From SG8-38 sp041576815 (GTDB lineage: Bacteria; Myxococcota_A; Polyangia; Polyangiales; Houyiibacteriaceae), in assembly GCA_041576815.1 (NCBI GenBank), contig JBFGKE010000013.1:1-64000 (forward strand): a stretch of 64,000 nucleotides of DNA, read 5' to 3'. The translations under genes and the position numbers were made by a program. Under the pieces are notes generated by a model. The model was not told where the DNA came from and did not search any database. It worked only from the letters and a program-made list of their open reading frames with translations. Positions 51,811-60,847 of this stretch are shown here, piece after piece; within the stretch, counting starts at the first letter, position 1, and the number at the start of each line of letters is the position of its first letter.

Positions 51811-53172
51811 CTACTGAATCGCCCGACGGGCCCGGTCTGCCAAATGGCCTTCGGGCACGAGCTCGAGATACTTCTCGTACGCCTCCCGAGCCGCGAGGGA
51901 GCTCTCGGCGGAGAGCACTTCGCCGAGGTAAAACCATGCTGCCGCGGGCGTGCGGGGCAGCGAAATCGATTGACGGAGCAACCGCTTTGCCGCGTCTCTT
52001 TCACCGCGTTCGTAGTGGACCCGCCCGAGCTGATAAATCGCGCCCGCTTCGAGTCCCGGCCGAGCGTCGACGCCGCGTGCGAGCTCTAGCGCGCGCGTTG
52101 CGGTCTTCATCGCCTCGGCGTACTTCTTGGCCCGCAGCGTGCTGCCGCCGATGCCGACCAGAGCCGGCGCGTAGTCCGGGTCGATGTCGAGCGCGCGGCG
52201 ATAATAGGTCGCCGCGATGCTCGTGTGGCCCTCGGCCTCGAGCGTCTCGCCGCGTGCGGTGAGCTCCGCGGGGCTCATCGACGCGAGCTCCCCTTGGACG
52301 ATCTTCGGGTCGGGCTGTTGCGGCCCTGTTTCGATCTTCTCCCGCTGTTTCTCCGCCCGCTCGGGAGGGGCGCTCGGCCTGCGTCGCGCCCTAGGCGGCC
52401 GGGCGGCGGCCGGTGGATCTGCCACAATCGTCACCGTCGCCTCTGGGACGACGGCAGCAGCCACCTCAGCGACCTCGACCTCGACGTGGGCCGGCGGGCT
52501 CTCCTGCACCTCGGCCGCAGCGGCCGGAGGAAGCGCTTCGCCGTCGTCGGATACCATGTCGCCGAGGATCTGCGGAGGCGATTCGAAGGCTATCGGCGCC
52601 TCGCGCTCGGACGCATTTTCGGCGCGAGACGAGTCGTCGTCCGGCGCAGTGATCCAGGCGATCCCGACGACGATCCCCGCGACTGCTGCCAGCGCGACGA
52701 GGCTCGACGCAATCTGCTTTGGGGTGAGCGAGGCCTGCGCGCCTCGCTCCTGCCGCTCGGCAAGGGCGATGAGATCGTCTTCGCCCTCTGGAAGCAGACT
52801 GTCGTGGTGCGAGGCTCGAATCTCGAGTGCCTCCGCTTTCGCCCGCGCGCGCCCGGCCTTGTCGGTCTGGCCAAGATCGGCGAACAGCTCCGCGAGCCAC
52901 GCCAGGGGTCGAGGATCATCGGGGGCCAGCCGCGCGGCACCCATGAGCGCCTGTTGAGCGCGAAGCGCGTCGCCGTCCGCGCGCCACGCCTCGGCACAGA
53001 GAAGCAGGTATTCCGGATCGTCCGCGAGCGCTTCGTGGTGATCGCTCAAGACGTCGAGCGCAGAACGAGGCTTTCCGTGCGCGATCAGATCGCGAGCGAT
53101 CTCCAACGGATGCGCGTGACCGGCCTCGCCGACCGAATCGAGCGCAAAAGCGTCGAAGCCGAAATCAGTCAC
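51811..53172 (-). CDS. Membrane protein with TPR-like regions on both sides of one transmembrane helix
   Basis: A 453-residue protein. Residues 20-115 form TPR-like helices (ARDLIAHGKPRSALDVLSDH) in the cytoplasm. One membrane helix lies at 155-176 (SSLVALAAVAGIVVGIAW). An acidic and Ala/Pro-rich linker follows to about 300, then periplasmic TPRs (SIAATYYRRALDIDPDYAPA, KYAEAMKTATRALELA). It begins at GTG 53172. Together with the small membrane protein and the TPR protein downstream it may form an assembly or scaffold; this is inference. Confidence 0.83.
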   Translation of the reverse strand: MTDFGFDAFALDSVGEAGHAHPLEIARDLIAHGKPRSALDVLSDHHEALADDPEYLLLCAEAWRADGDALRAQQALMGAARLAPDDPRPLAWLAELFADLGQTDKAGRARAKAEALEIRASHHDSLLPEGEDDLIALAERQERGAQASLTPKQIASSLVALAAVAGIVVGIAWITAPDDDSSRAENASEREAPIAFESPPQILGDMVSDDGEALPPAAAAEVQESPPAHVEVEVAEVAAAVVPEATVTIVADPPAAARPPRARRRPSAPPERAEKQREKIETGPQQPDPKIVQGELASMSPAELTARGETLEAEGHTSIAATYYRRALDIDPDYAPALVGIGGSTLRAKKYAEAMKTATRALELARGVDARPGLEAGAIYQLGRVHYERGERDAAKRLLRQSISLPRTPAAAWFYLGEVLSAESSLAAREAYEKYLELVPEGHLADRARRAIQ

Positions 53173-53271
53173 GCCGGCGAGCCTATCAGAGCTGCCCTAG
53201 ATTCTCTGAATTCCCGCCAATCGCCGGGTGACCCCGGGCCTTCTGCGGCAAAGCCTGTATACTTCGGCCCG

Positions 53272-53919
53272 ATGTTTGTGGTCGCGTGCTCCGGTTTCCC
53301 CGTGCCGGTCAGCCGATATTGGCGGGAGTTCGATGCGGTGGAAATCTCGGACACTGAGATCGCCATCCCGGGGGCGGGGACCGTTCGACGCTGGATTCGA
53401 GAAGCCCCGGAGAGCTTTCTTTTCACCATGGTCGCGCCGAAATCGGTGAGCGAATCCGGGTTTCGCCGAACCAAGGAAAACAAAGCGACCTGCGAAGCCG
53501 TCGCGACGCTGGCCGGCGACCTCAATGCCAAGGCAGTGGTTTTCTGTGCCGACGAGAAGTTCAAGCACGGCAAGGCAAACCGCGCGGCCCTTCGCGCGTT
53601 CCTCGGCTTTCTGCCCTCGAAGATGCCACCAGTGGTCTTCGATCTCGAGGCGTGGAAGCCGGCGGACATCGTCGCAGCGTGCGGGGACCGATCCGCAATC
53701 GCCGCATACGACCCCCTCACCGACGATCCACCGCCGCCTGCCAAGGTCGTCTACATCCGCCTCCCCGGCCCTGCGGGACATCGCTCGCGGTACGACGAAG
53801 CGGCGGTCGCGAGCATCGCCGATCACTGCAACTCCCTCGATCCAGAGCTGGGCATCTGCGTGTTCCGCAATATCGACATGCAGACGAACGCGCACCAGCT
53901 GATCAAGAGACTCGGCTAA
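53272..53919 (+). CDS. DUF72 family protein
   Basis: A 215-residue TIM-barrel-like protein of the DUF72 (YecE-like) family: RYWREFDAVEISDTEIAIPG near the start, SFLFTMVAPKSVSES, and a PVVFDLEAWKPADI strand late. The biochemical function of the family is not established. It ends 3 bp before the RluD-type gene, so the two are co-transcribed. ATG 53272 is about 100 bp from the divergent TPR-TM gene. Confidence 0.85.
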   Translation: MFVVACSGFPVPVSRYWREFDAVEISDTEIAIPGAGTVRRWIREAPESFLFTMVAPKSVSESGFRRTKENKATCEAVATLAGDLNAKAVVFCADEKFKHGKANRAALRAFLGFLPSKMPPVVFDLEAWKPADIVAACGDRSAIAAYDPLTDDPPPPAKVVYIRLPGPAGHRSRYDEAAVASIADHCNSLDPELGICVFRNIDMQTNAHQLIKRLG

Positions 53920-53922
53920 CCG

Positions 53923-54867
53923 ATGTCGGGCTCGGCGCCAGCGCCGACGGTGATCACGATCGGCGACGACGACGCTGGCGACCGGATCGATCGCGTGCTC
54001 GCGCGACGCTGCCCGGAGTTCTCGAGAAGCGCGCTTCAGCGTTGGATCGAACAAGGACGAATCGAGCAGGCCGGCGAAGTGGTGTCGCGAAAAACCAAGG
54101 CCGAAGCCGGCGCCGAGGTTTCGATCCTCCCTGCGCCGCCCGAGCCGATGAGCGCCAGGCCCCAGGCGATTCCGCTCCACGTCCTCTTCGAAGACGAGCA
54201 CCTGATCTTGCTCGACAAGCCAGCGGGCCTCGTAGTGCACCCGGGGCCGGGCCATCCGGACGGCACGCTCGTCAACGCGCTGCTCCATCATGCCGAGGTG
54301 CACGGCGGCGCCGACCCGCTTCGGCCGGGGATCGTTCATCGGTTGGACAAGGATACGAGCGGCGTGATGGTCGTCGCAAAAAGCGCCCAGGCGCACGAGC
54401 GGCTCGTCGAGATGTTTCAGCAACACGCGCTAGAACGAGCGTATCTCGCGATCGCGGTGGGCCGGCCGCCGGAATCGGTGACCTACGACACGACGCACGG
54501 CCGGCACCCGGTTCACCGAAAGCGATTCACGTCGCGAGGCGATCGCGGACGGCGTGCAGTCACCCACGTCGAGACCGTCGAACACCTACATGGCAGCACG
54601 TTGATTCGCTGCCGGCTCGAAACCGGACGAACACATCAGATTCGCGTTCATCTCGCCGAGCATGGCCACCCGGTGCTCGGCGATCCGATGTACGGGAAAT
54701 CGATTGCAGACCCGGTGCTTCGCCGTGTTTCGACCGAGCTCGGTCGCCAGGCGCTTCACGCAGCGTTGCTCGCTTTCACCCATCCGATCACGGGGGTGCC
54801 TCTTCGCGCGGAAACGGCGCCGCCGACCGATTTCGAGGACGCGCTTCGGTCGCTCCGCGCCGACTAA
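53923..54867 (+). CDS. rluD: RluD/RluC-type 23S rRNA pseudouridine synthase
   Basis: A 314-residue protein with an N-terminal S4 RNA-binding domain (residues 15-75, DRIDRVLARRCPEFSRSALQ) and a RluA-type catalytic domain. The catalytic Asp is in PGIVHRLDKDTSGVMVVAK, with LETGRTHQIRVHLAEHGHPV later. It pseudouridylates large-subunit rRNA; the exact sites cannot be read from sequence. It follows the DUF72 gene by 3 bp. Confidence 0.92.
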   Translation: MSGSAPAPTVITIGDDDAGDRIDRVLARRCPEFSRSALQRWIEQGRIEQAGEVVSRKTKAEAGAEVSILPAPPEPMSARPQAIPLHVLFEDEHLILLDKPAGLVVHPGPGHPDGTLVNALLHHAEVHGGADPLRPGIVHRLDKDTSGVMVVAKSAQAHERLVEMFQQHALERAYLAIAVGRPPESVTYDTTHGRHPVHRKRFTSRGDRGRRAVTHVETVEHLHGSTLIRCRLETGRTHQIRVHLAEHGHPVLGDPMYGKSIADPVLRRVSTELGRQALHAALLAFTHPITGVPLRAETAPPTDFEDALRSLRAD

Positions 54868-54885
54868 CTCTCGTCGGCCACGGGC

Positions 54886-55149
54886 CTACCACATCGGCGA
54901 TTCGACGTGCGCCTTCGAGCGAACCAGCAAATCGATGATCGCACGGTCGTAGAGGTTGCGGCCCAGGAGATCCGGCGCAACGCGGCTTTGATACAGGTCT
55001 CGACCCTCTTGAATTTCCCCGGCCATCACCTCGAAGAGATTGTCGTGTCGAACGCCTTCCGCAATCTTCTCTTCGTTGTAGAGCGCGAGGTCGCTCGAGA
55101 TCGCGCGCGCCAAACGACGTGCGGCTTCTTCGGTTTCGATCAGCGCCAT
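54886..55149 (-). CDS. Small helical protein of unknown function
   Basis: An 87-residue acidic helical protein (EEAARRLARAISSDLALYNE, then RVAPDLLGRNLYDRAIIDLL). No domain is recognised. GGGAGGA five bases before the ATG at 55149 supports translation. It is the last gene of the leftward purine/tRNA-modification run, 42 bp after tsaC, and is convergent with rluD. Confidence 0.78.
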   Translation of the reverse strand: MALIETEEAARRLARAISSDLALYNEEKIAEGVRHDNLFEVMAGEIQEGRDLYQSRVAPDLLGRNLYDRAIIDLLVRSKAHVESPMW

Positions 55150-55191
55150 CGGTCCTCCCGGCGGAAGAGTGACGCAGCAACCCCGCCCCTG

Positions 55192-55773
55192 TCAAAGAGA
55201 GGCTTCGTCGACCGTGACCGCACCTTGGCGGAGCACCCTCATTGGAGTCGTCGTCGTGTCGATCAGCGTCGAGGGGGCGCCACCGGGCGCAGCACCCGGG
55301 ACACTCCCGGAGAGGCCGGCAGCGATCTCGGGGGGAAGCCGATCGGCGCGCCTCAGCGGCGGTTCGCCGGTTCGGTTTGCGCTCGTGGCGGTGAGAGGAT
55401 GACCAAACGCCCGTACGAGATCGGAAGCAGGGCTCGGGCCCGGCACGCGCACCCCGACCTTCCCTTCGTGGGTGAGCCGCGGGCTGAGGCCCGGTCTGGC
55501 GGGCAATAAGATCGTCAGCGGCCCGGGCCAGTGGCGCTCGATGAGCGCGCGAGCACGCTCGGAAGGCGGGAGCGCCACTTCGGCAATGGCGGCGGCGTCG
55601 GGCAGGAGGAGCGCGATCGGCATGCTCGGCGGGCGGCCCTTGAGCTCGGCGACGCGCTCGATGGCAGCTTCGTTCCGGGCATCGGCAAGCAGGCCGAGCC
55701 ACGTCTCGGTGGGACACGCGACGACACCCCCGTGTTTCAAAGCGTCGACGAGCGCGGCTAGAGAGTCGGTCAT
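55192..55773 (-). CDS. tsaC: L-threonylcarbamoyladenylate synthase (Sua5/YrdC/TsaC family)
   Basis: A 193-residue enzyme making threonylcarbamoyl-AMP for t6A37 in tRNA. VVACPTETWLGLLAD is the nucleotide/threonine site. Trp-Leu replaces the usual Val-Tyr of PTETVYGL. KGRPPSMPIALLLPD and LTATSANRTGEPP follow. The changed motif leaves open a YciO-like or divergent role. The ATG at 55773 overlaps the purD stop as ATGA. Confidence 0.88.
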   Translation of the reverse strand: MTDSLAALVDALKHGGVVACPTETWLGLLADARNEAAIERVAELKGRPPSMPIALLLPDAAAIAEVALPPSERARALIERHWPGPLTILLPARPGLSPRLTHEGKVGVRVPGPSPASDLVRAFGHPLTATSANRTGEPPLRRADRLPPEIAAGLSGSVPGAAPGGAPSTLIDTTTTPMRVLRQGAVTVDEASL

Positions 55774-57044
55774 GCGCGGCTTCGCGCGCGCCACCCGATG
55801 TCTTGGCGGAACTGCTTTCCCTCGAAGTCGATCATGGCGGCCGCCTCGTAGGCACGCTCGGCAGCCTCGTCGATCGTATCGCCGATCGCCGTGACCGAAA
55901 GCACGCGGCCGCCGGAGGTGACGACACGACCGCCGTCGAGCGCGGTCCCGGCATGAAAGACCGTCACGCCGTCGAGGTTGGCGGCAGCGTCGAGCCCGCG
56001 GATCACTTTTCCTTTTTCATAGCCGCCCGGGTAGCCACCGGAGGCAAGCACGACGCAAAGCGATGCAGGCGCCTCCCACTCGGGCGTGAGGCTGCCGAAA
56101 TCCCCTTTCGCCGACCCGGCGATCAGCGGCACGATCGACCCCTTCCAGCGCGTGACGAGGGTTTGGCACTCCGGGTCGCCGAAGCGCGTGTTGTACTCGA
56201 GAACGAGCGGCTCCCCGTCGACGATCATCAGCCCGACGAAGAGCGCGCCGCGAAACGGCCGCCCCTCGGCCGCCATTCCGGAGAGAGTCGGCTCGATGAC
56301 GCGTTCGAGGATTTTCTGCTCCACCTCACGTGTGACCACCGGTGGCGGTGAGTACGCCCCCATACCGCCCGTGTTGGGACCGCGATCGCCGTCGAACGCG
56401 CGCTTGTGATCCTGCGCGGGCGCGAGCGGAACGAACCGATCTCCGTCGGAGACCACGTGGTAGCTCACCTCTTGTCCAACGAGACACTCCTCGATCACGA
56501 TGCGGTCACCCGCTTCGCCAAACGCGCGCTCCCGCATGATTCGATCGACCCCGGCGATCGCCTCCGCTGCATCGCTTGCGACGATGACACCCTTGCCCGC
56601 GGCAAGGCCGTCGGCCTTCACGACGAGGGGTCGGTTGGCGTCCTCGATGTAGCGTACGGCCGCATCGGCCTCGTCGAAGACAGCAAAGCCGGCCGTCGGA
56701 ATGTCATGGCGAGCCATGAACTCCTTCGAAAAGATCTTCGAGCCCTCGAGCCGGGCTGCCTCTCGATCGGGGCCGAACGCGTCGATGCCTCGATCGCGGA
56801 GCACATCCACCACCCCCGCAACGAGCGGCGCTTCAGGACCGACGACGACGAGGTCGGCAGATTCTCTTTTTGCGAGCGCAACGACCTCATCGGCGTCGGT
56901 CGGGTCTACGTGCACGATGCGCCCGATTGCCGCCAGGCCCGCGTTGCCCGGCGCGCCGATCGTTTCGACCCCGGTATCCTGAGAGAGACGCCAACCGAGG
57001 GCGTGCTCGCGAGCGCCGGCGCCGACGATGAGAACGCGCATCAT
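55770..57044 (-). CDS. purD: Phosphoribosylamine-glycine ligase
   Basis: A roughly 424-residue ATP-grasp ligase making GAR. VLIVGAGAREHALGWRLSQ opens it. PLVVKADGLAAGKGVIVA is the ATP-binding loop, and LEYNTRFGDPECQTLV holds metal ligands. ATG 57044 overlaps the purH stop by one base (TGATG); ATG 57041 is the next codon. Coupled to purH upstream and tsaC downstream. Confidence 0.97.
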   Translation of the reverse strand: MMRVLIVGAGAREHALGWRLSQDTGVETIGAPGNAGLAAIGRIVHVDPTDADEVVALAKRESADLVVVGPEAPLVAGVVDVLRDRGIDAFGPDREAARLEGSKIFSKEFMARHDIPTAGFAVFDEADAAVRYIEDANRPLVVKADGLAAGKGVIVASDAAEAIAGVDRIMRERAFGEAGDRIVIEECLVGQEVSYHVVSDGDRFVPLAPAQDHKRAFDGDRGPNTGGMGAYSPPPVVTREVEQKILERVIEPTLSGMAAEGRPFRGALFVGLMIVDGEPLVLEYNTRFGDPECQTLVTRWKGSIVPLIAGSAKGDFGSLTPEWEAPASLCVVLASGGYPGGYEKGKVIRGLDAAANLDGVTVFHAGTALDGGRVVTSGGRVLSVTAIGDTIDEAAERAYEAAAMIDFEGKQFRQDIGWRARSRA

Positions 57045-58594
57045 CAGTGCCGGAAGTGGCGTACGCCGGTGAAGACCATGGCCATGTCGGCGGCGTCGGC
57101 GGCGGCGATGACCTTGTCGTCCCCTTTGGACCCGCCCGGCTGTACGACGGCGGAGATGCCGACCGCTGCAGCGGCTTCGATACCGTCCGGGAACGGAAAG
57201 AACGCATCGGAGGCCATGACCGCGCCCTTCGAGAGCTCGCCGGCCTTTTTCGCGGCGATGCCGACCGCCGTCACCCGCGCCATCTGCCCTGCGCCGACTC
57301 CCACCGTGCGATCGGGTTTCGCAAAGATGATCGCGTTGGACTTGACGTGCTTGCAAACGCGCCAAGCGAAGTCGAGCGCGCGCATCTCGTCGTCGGTCGG
57401 CTGGCGCTTGGTCACCACCTTGCCGCCAGCAACCTCGCTTGGACCCGTCGCGTCGCGATCCTGGACGACTAGCCCACCGCCCACCCGCTTGAATTGAAGG
57501 GCGCTGTAGTCGGCGGGAAGCCACTCACCGGTGCCGAGAATCCGAAGGTTCTTCTTTCTTTGAAGCCTTTCGAGCGCCTCCCGCTCGAACCCGGGGGCGA
57601 TGATGCACTCGATGAAGGTCTCAGCCACGGCCTCCGCGGTGGCCGCGTCGACGGTGCGGTTCAACGCGACGATACCTCCAAACGCACTTTGCGCGTCGGC
57701 CTCGCGCGCAATGCGATAGGCCTCCTCCAAAGTCGAGGCCGTGGCGACACCGCAGGGGTTGGTGTGCTTCACGACGACCGCGGCCGGTTGCTCGAACTCG
57801 CGAACCGCCTCGATGGTCGCGTCGACGTCGACGAGATTGTTGAACGAGAGCTCCTTGCCGCCGGCGCCCAGCGATTCGGCGCGCGCGAGGCTTCCCGCCG
57901 GGGCATTGCGCTCGACGTAAAACGCACCCTGCTGATGGGGGTTTTCGCCGTAGCGCACGTCGTAGGCCTTGGTGAAGCTCAGCGTCAGCGCACCCGGGAA
58001 CTTCGAGTCGGAGCCCTGCGAGGTCAGATACGCAGCGATGGCACCGTCGTACGCCGCCGTCTGCGCAAACGCCTTCGCGGCGAGGCGGGCGCGAAGCGCA
58101 GCATTCGGGCCGTCGCCGGACTTCACGGCGGCGAGGACCTCGTCGTAGTCGTTCGGGTCGGTCACCACCGTGACGCGCGCCTGGTTCTTGGCGGCGCTCC
58201 GCACCATGGAGGGACCGCCGATGTCGATGTTTTCGATCGTTTCGTCGTGGCTCGCCCCGCGCGCCACCGTTTGCTCGAATGGGTAGAGGTTGACGACGAC
58301 GAGGTCTATCGGCTTTCCGCCGATGCTGTCGAGCGCGTCGCGGTCTCCGGCGCTGTCGCGCATCAAAATACCGCCGTGGACCCGAGGGTGGAGCGTCTTG
58401 ACTCGCCCATCCATGATCTCTGGCGACTGCGTGTACTCGGACACGTCGATCACCGGAATCCCGCCTTCACGAAGCGCGCGGGCCGTACCGCCCGTCGAGA
58501 GGATCTCGACGCCGGCGTCCGAGAGCCCGCGGGCGAGATCGACGACGCCGGTCTTGTCCGAGACCGAGATCAATGCGCGTTGAACCTGTGCCAT
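57044..58594 (-). CDS. purH: Bifunctional AICAR formyltransferase/IMP cyclohydrolase
   Basis: A 516-residue enzyme for the last two purine steps. The N-terminal cyclohydrolase part has RALISVSDKTGVVDLARGL and GRVKTLHPRVHGGIL. The C-terminal formyltransferase part has the KHTNPCGVATA motif and late SDAFFPFPDGIEAAA. It is the first purine gene of the leftward run, about 70 bp after tgt, which might hold a promoter, although none is clear. Confidence 0.98.
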   Translation of the reverse strand: MAQVQRALISVSDKTGVVDLARGLSDAGVEILSTGGTARALREGGIPVIDVSEYTQSPEIMDGRVKTLHPRVHGGILMRDSAGDRDALDSIGGKPIDLVVVNLYPFEQTVARGASHDETIENIDIGGPSMVRSAAKNQARVTVVTDPNDYDEVLAAVKSGDGPNAALRARLAAKAFAQTAAYDGAIAAYLTSQGSDSKFPGALTLSFTKAYDVRYGENPHQQGAFYVERNAPAGSLARAESLGAGGKELSFNNLVDVDATIEAVREFEQPAAVVVKHTNPCGVATASTLEEAYRIAREADAQSAFGGIVALNRTVDAATAEAVAETFIECIIAPGFEREALERLQRKKNLRILGTGEWLPADYSALQFKRVGGGLVVQDRDATGPSEVAGGKVVTKRQPTDDEMRALDFAWRVCKHVKSNAIIFAKPDRTVGVGAGQMARVTAVGIAAKKAGELSKGAVMASDAFFPFPDGIEAAAAVGISAVVQPGGSKGDDKVIAAADAADMAMVFTGVRHFRH

Positions 58595-58664
58595 GCCCCT
58601 ACCTTTCGGCCGTCCAGCCGACCGCTGAAGGTCCGGCCATACCGCGCTGCTAGAACGGCGTCAA

Positions 58665-59810
58665 TCAGGGCTCAGAACCGCCGACTTCGTCGTGCTCACG
58701 CATTCGATCGAGGGTCGCCGCGACCCAGGAAGCGAGCTTCCCGAGGCGAATCATTTCGCGCGCTTTGCGCATCAACGAGCCGTAGAAGTAGAGGTTGTGG
58801 AACGAGAGGAGGCGAGGCCCGAGCATCTCGTCCGCCTTGAACAAGTGGCGGAGGTAAGCACGCGAGAACGTCGTGCACACCGAACAGTCGCAGCCGGCAT
58901 CGAGCGTACCGTCGTCATCGCGGTGCCGGGCCTGACGGAGATTCACGCGCCCGCCCCACGTGAGCGCCTGACCGTTTCTGGCGTTTCGCGTAGGCAGAAC
59001 GCAATCGAACAGGTCGATTCCGCTCGAGACCGCGTGCAGCAGATCTGCCGGCGTTCCGACGCCCATCAGATAGCGCGGCCTGTCCTCGGGCATCAGCGGC
59101 GCGATTTCGCTGACCAGCTCGTACATTTGCACCTGCGGCTCACCGACTGAAAAGCCTCCGAGCGCCAGCCCGTCGAAGCCGAGCGTGGCGATCGTGTCGA
59201 GGTGAGCGCGTCGAAGGTCGAGCTCCGTTCCGCCTTGCACGATGCCGAAACGGGCCTGGCCCTCCGCGGGCTCCGTCGCGAGACAACGCTTCGCCCAGTC
59301 GGTCGTGCGTGCCATCGCGAGCTCGATTTGCGCGCGGGCTGCGTCGCCTGAAGGGCACTCGTCGAGCACCATCGCGATGTCGGACCCCAACAACGATTGA
59401 ACGCGCATCGCTTCCTCCGGCGTGAGCCGGTGAAGCGTTCCGTCGAGGTGCGACCGGAAAGTGATGCCGTCGTCGTCGATGGTCCGATGCTTCGCCAGTG
59501 AGAACACCTGATAGCCGCCGCTGTCCGTCAGCAGCGCATGCGGCCACTTCATGAATTCGACGACGCCCCCGTGGGACGCGACCGACTCGGCCCCCGGCCG
59601 CAGCCACAAATGATAGGTGTTGGCGAGGATGATGCGCGCGCCGGTCGACGCGACCTCCTCGGGGGTGAGTGCTTTGACCGTCGCCTGCGTACCCACCGGC
59701 ATGAATGCAGGGGTTTCGACGTTCGCTCGCGGGGTCCTAAGGATGGCGCACCGCGCACTTCGATCGACCGCATCGACGCGAAACGAAAAACCAGGGGTCG
59801 GAAGGCTCAT
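58665..59810 (-). CDS. tgt: tRNA-guanine transglycosylase (queuine tRNA-ribosyltransferase)
   Basis: A 381-residue enzyme exchanging guanine 34 for preQ1 in tRNAs. The catalytic Asp is in LLTDSGGYQVFSL and the nucleophile Asp in GIDLFDCVLPTRNARNG. The zinc ligands are CDCSVC plus the His in LLSFHNLYF. The ATG at 59810 overlaps the queA stop as ATGA, so the two queuosine genes are coupled. Confidence 0.98.
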   Translation of the reverse strand: MSLPTPGFSFRVDAVDRSARCAILRTPRANVETPAFMPVGTQATVKALTPEEVASTGARIILANTYHLWLRPGAESVASHGGVVEFMKWPHALLTDSGGYQVFSLAKHRTIDDDGITFRSHLDGTLHRLTPEEAMRVQSLLGSDIAMVLDECPSGDAARAQIELAMARTTDWAKRCLATEPAEGQARFGIVQGGTELDLRRAHLDTIATLGFDGLALGGFSVGEPQVQMYELVSEIAPLMPEDRPRYLMGVGTPADLLHAVSSGIDLFDCVLPTRNARNGQALTWGGRVNLRQARHRDDDGTLDAGCDCSVCTTFSRAYLRHLFKADEMLGPRLLSFHNLYFYGSLMRKAREMIRLGKLASWVAATLDRMREHDEVGGSEP

Positions 59811-60847
59811 CGTGCCTCTCCCCGTATCAGCATGGCGTCGCCGTAGCTATAGAAGCGATATCGGCGCTCGATCGCCTCGGCGTAGGCCCGGCGCGTGAGC
59901 TCGACCCCCGCAAACGCCATCACCAAAGCCAGTAGCGTGGAGCGAGGCAAATGGAAGTTCGTGAGAACGTGGTCGACGACGTGAAACCGAAAAGGCGGGC
60001 GGACGAAGAGCTGCGTTCGCCTCATCCCTGCAACGAGCTGTCCTTCGTCGTCGACCGAGGACTCGAGAGCGCGAACGACGGTGGTGCCGACGGCCACCAC
60101 CGGACGACCTTCGGCGCGCGCCCTCGAGATGGCGGCGACACAGCCCGGCGAAAGCTCGTAGGCCTCCTCGTGCATCCGGTGCGCGTCGAGCCCGTCGGTT
60201 TGAATCGGGCGAAACGTGCCGGGCCCCACGTGCAGCGTGACGTACGCGATTTGGTGCCCCACCGAGGCGAGGGCGCCAAGCGTGTCCTCGGTGAAGTGAA
60301 GCCCTGCCGTGGGCGCCGCGACCGCTCCGGTTTTCTTCGCGTACACGGTCTGGTAGCGGGTCCGGTCGGTTTCTTCCGCTGGGCGGCGTATGTAAGGTGG
60401 GAGCGGTACTTCGCCGCATTCCTCGATCAGCGCGTCGACGTCGCCGTCCGCGCGGAGCTCGACCTCAAGTCTCCCGTCGTCGCGCTCCCCGACAATGCGT
60501 GCCTGCAACCGGCCGTCGCTCAGCACAAGCTCCATCCCCGGCCGAAGCCCCTTCGAGGACCGCCCCATGGCCAGCCACCGGTCTGCGCCTTCGGTTTTCT
60601 CGAGTAGCAGGAGCTCGATCTTGCCCCCGGTGGACTTGTGCCCATGAAGGCGAGCGGGAAAAACGCGGGTGTCGTTGAAGACGAACAGACTCGGAGGAAG
60701 CAACTCCGGAAGCTTGGCGAAACGGTGGTGCTCGATTTGGCCAGACGACACGTCTACCACCAGCAGCCGCGAAGCGTCGCGCGTCGCAAGAGGCGCCTGA
60801 GCGATCAGCTCGCTCGGCAGATCGTAATCGAGGTCTGCGATCCGCAT
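59807..60847 (-). CDS. queA: S-adenosylmethionine:tRNA ribosyltransferase-isomerase
   Basis: A 346-residue enzyme that adds the cyclopentene-forming ribosyl group to preQ1-tRNA. MRIADLDYDLPSELIAQAP at the start, FVFNDTRVFPARLHGHK and AAPTAGLHFTEDTL are standard for the family. It starts directly after the kinase stop codon (no gap) and overlaps tgt downstream. Confidence 0.98.
   Translation of the reverse strand: MRIADLDYDLPSELIAQAPLATRDASRLLVVDVSSGQIEHHRFAKLPELLPPSLFVFNDTRVFPARLHGHKSTGGKIELLLLEKTEGADRWLAMGRSSKGLRPGMELVLSDGRLQARIVGERDDGRLEVELRADGDVDALIEECGEVPLPPYIRRPAEETDRTRYQTVYAKKTGAVAAPTAGLHFTEDTLGALASVGHQIAYVTLHVGPGTFRPIQTDGLDAHRMHEEAYELSPGCVAAISRARAEGRPVVAVGTTVVRALESSVDDEGQLVAGMRRTQLFVRPPFRFHVVDHVLTNFHLPRSTLLALVMAFAGVELTRRAYAEAIERRYRFYSYGDAMLIRGEAR

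Noticed and set aside
57494..58840. A 448-codon rightward open frame
   Set aside because: Antisense to purH and the end of tgt.
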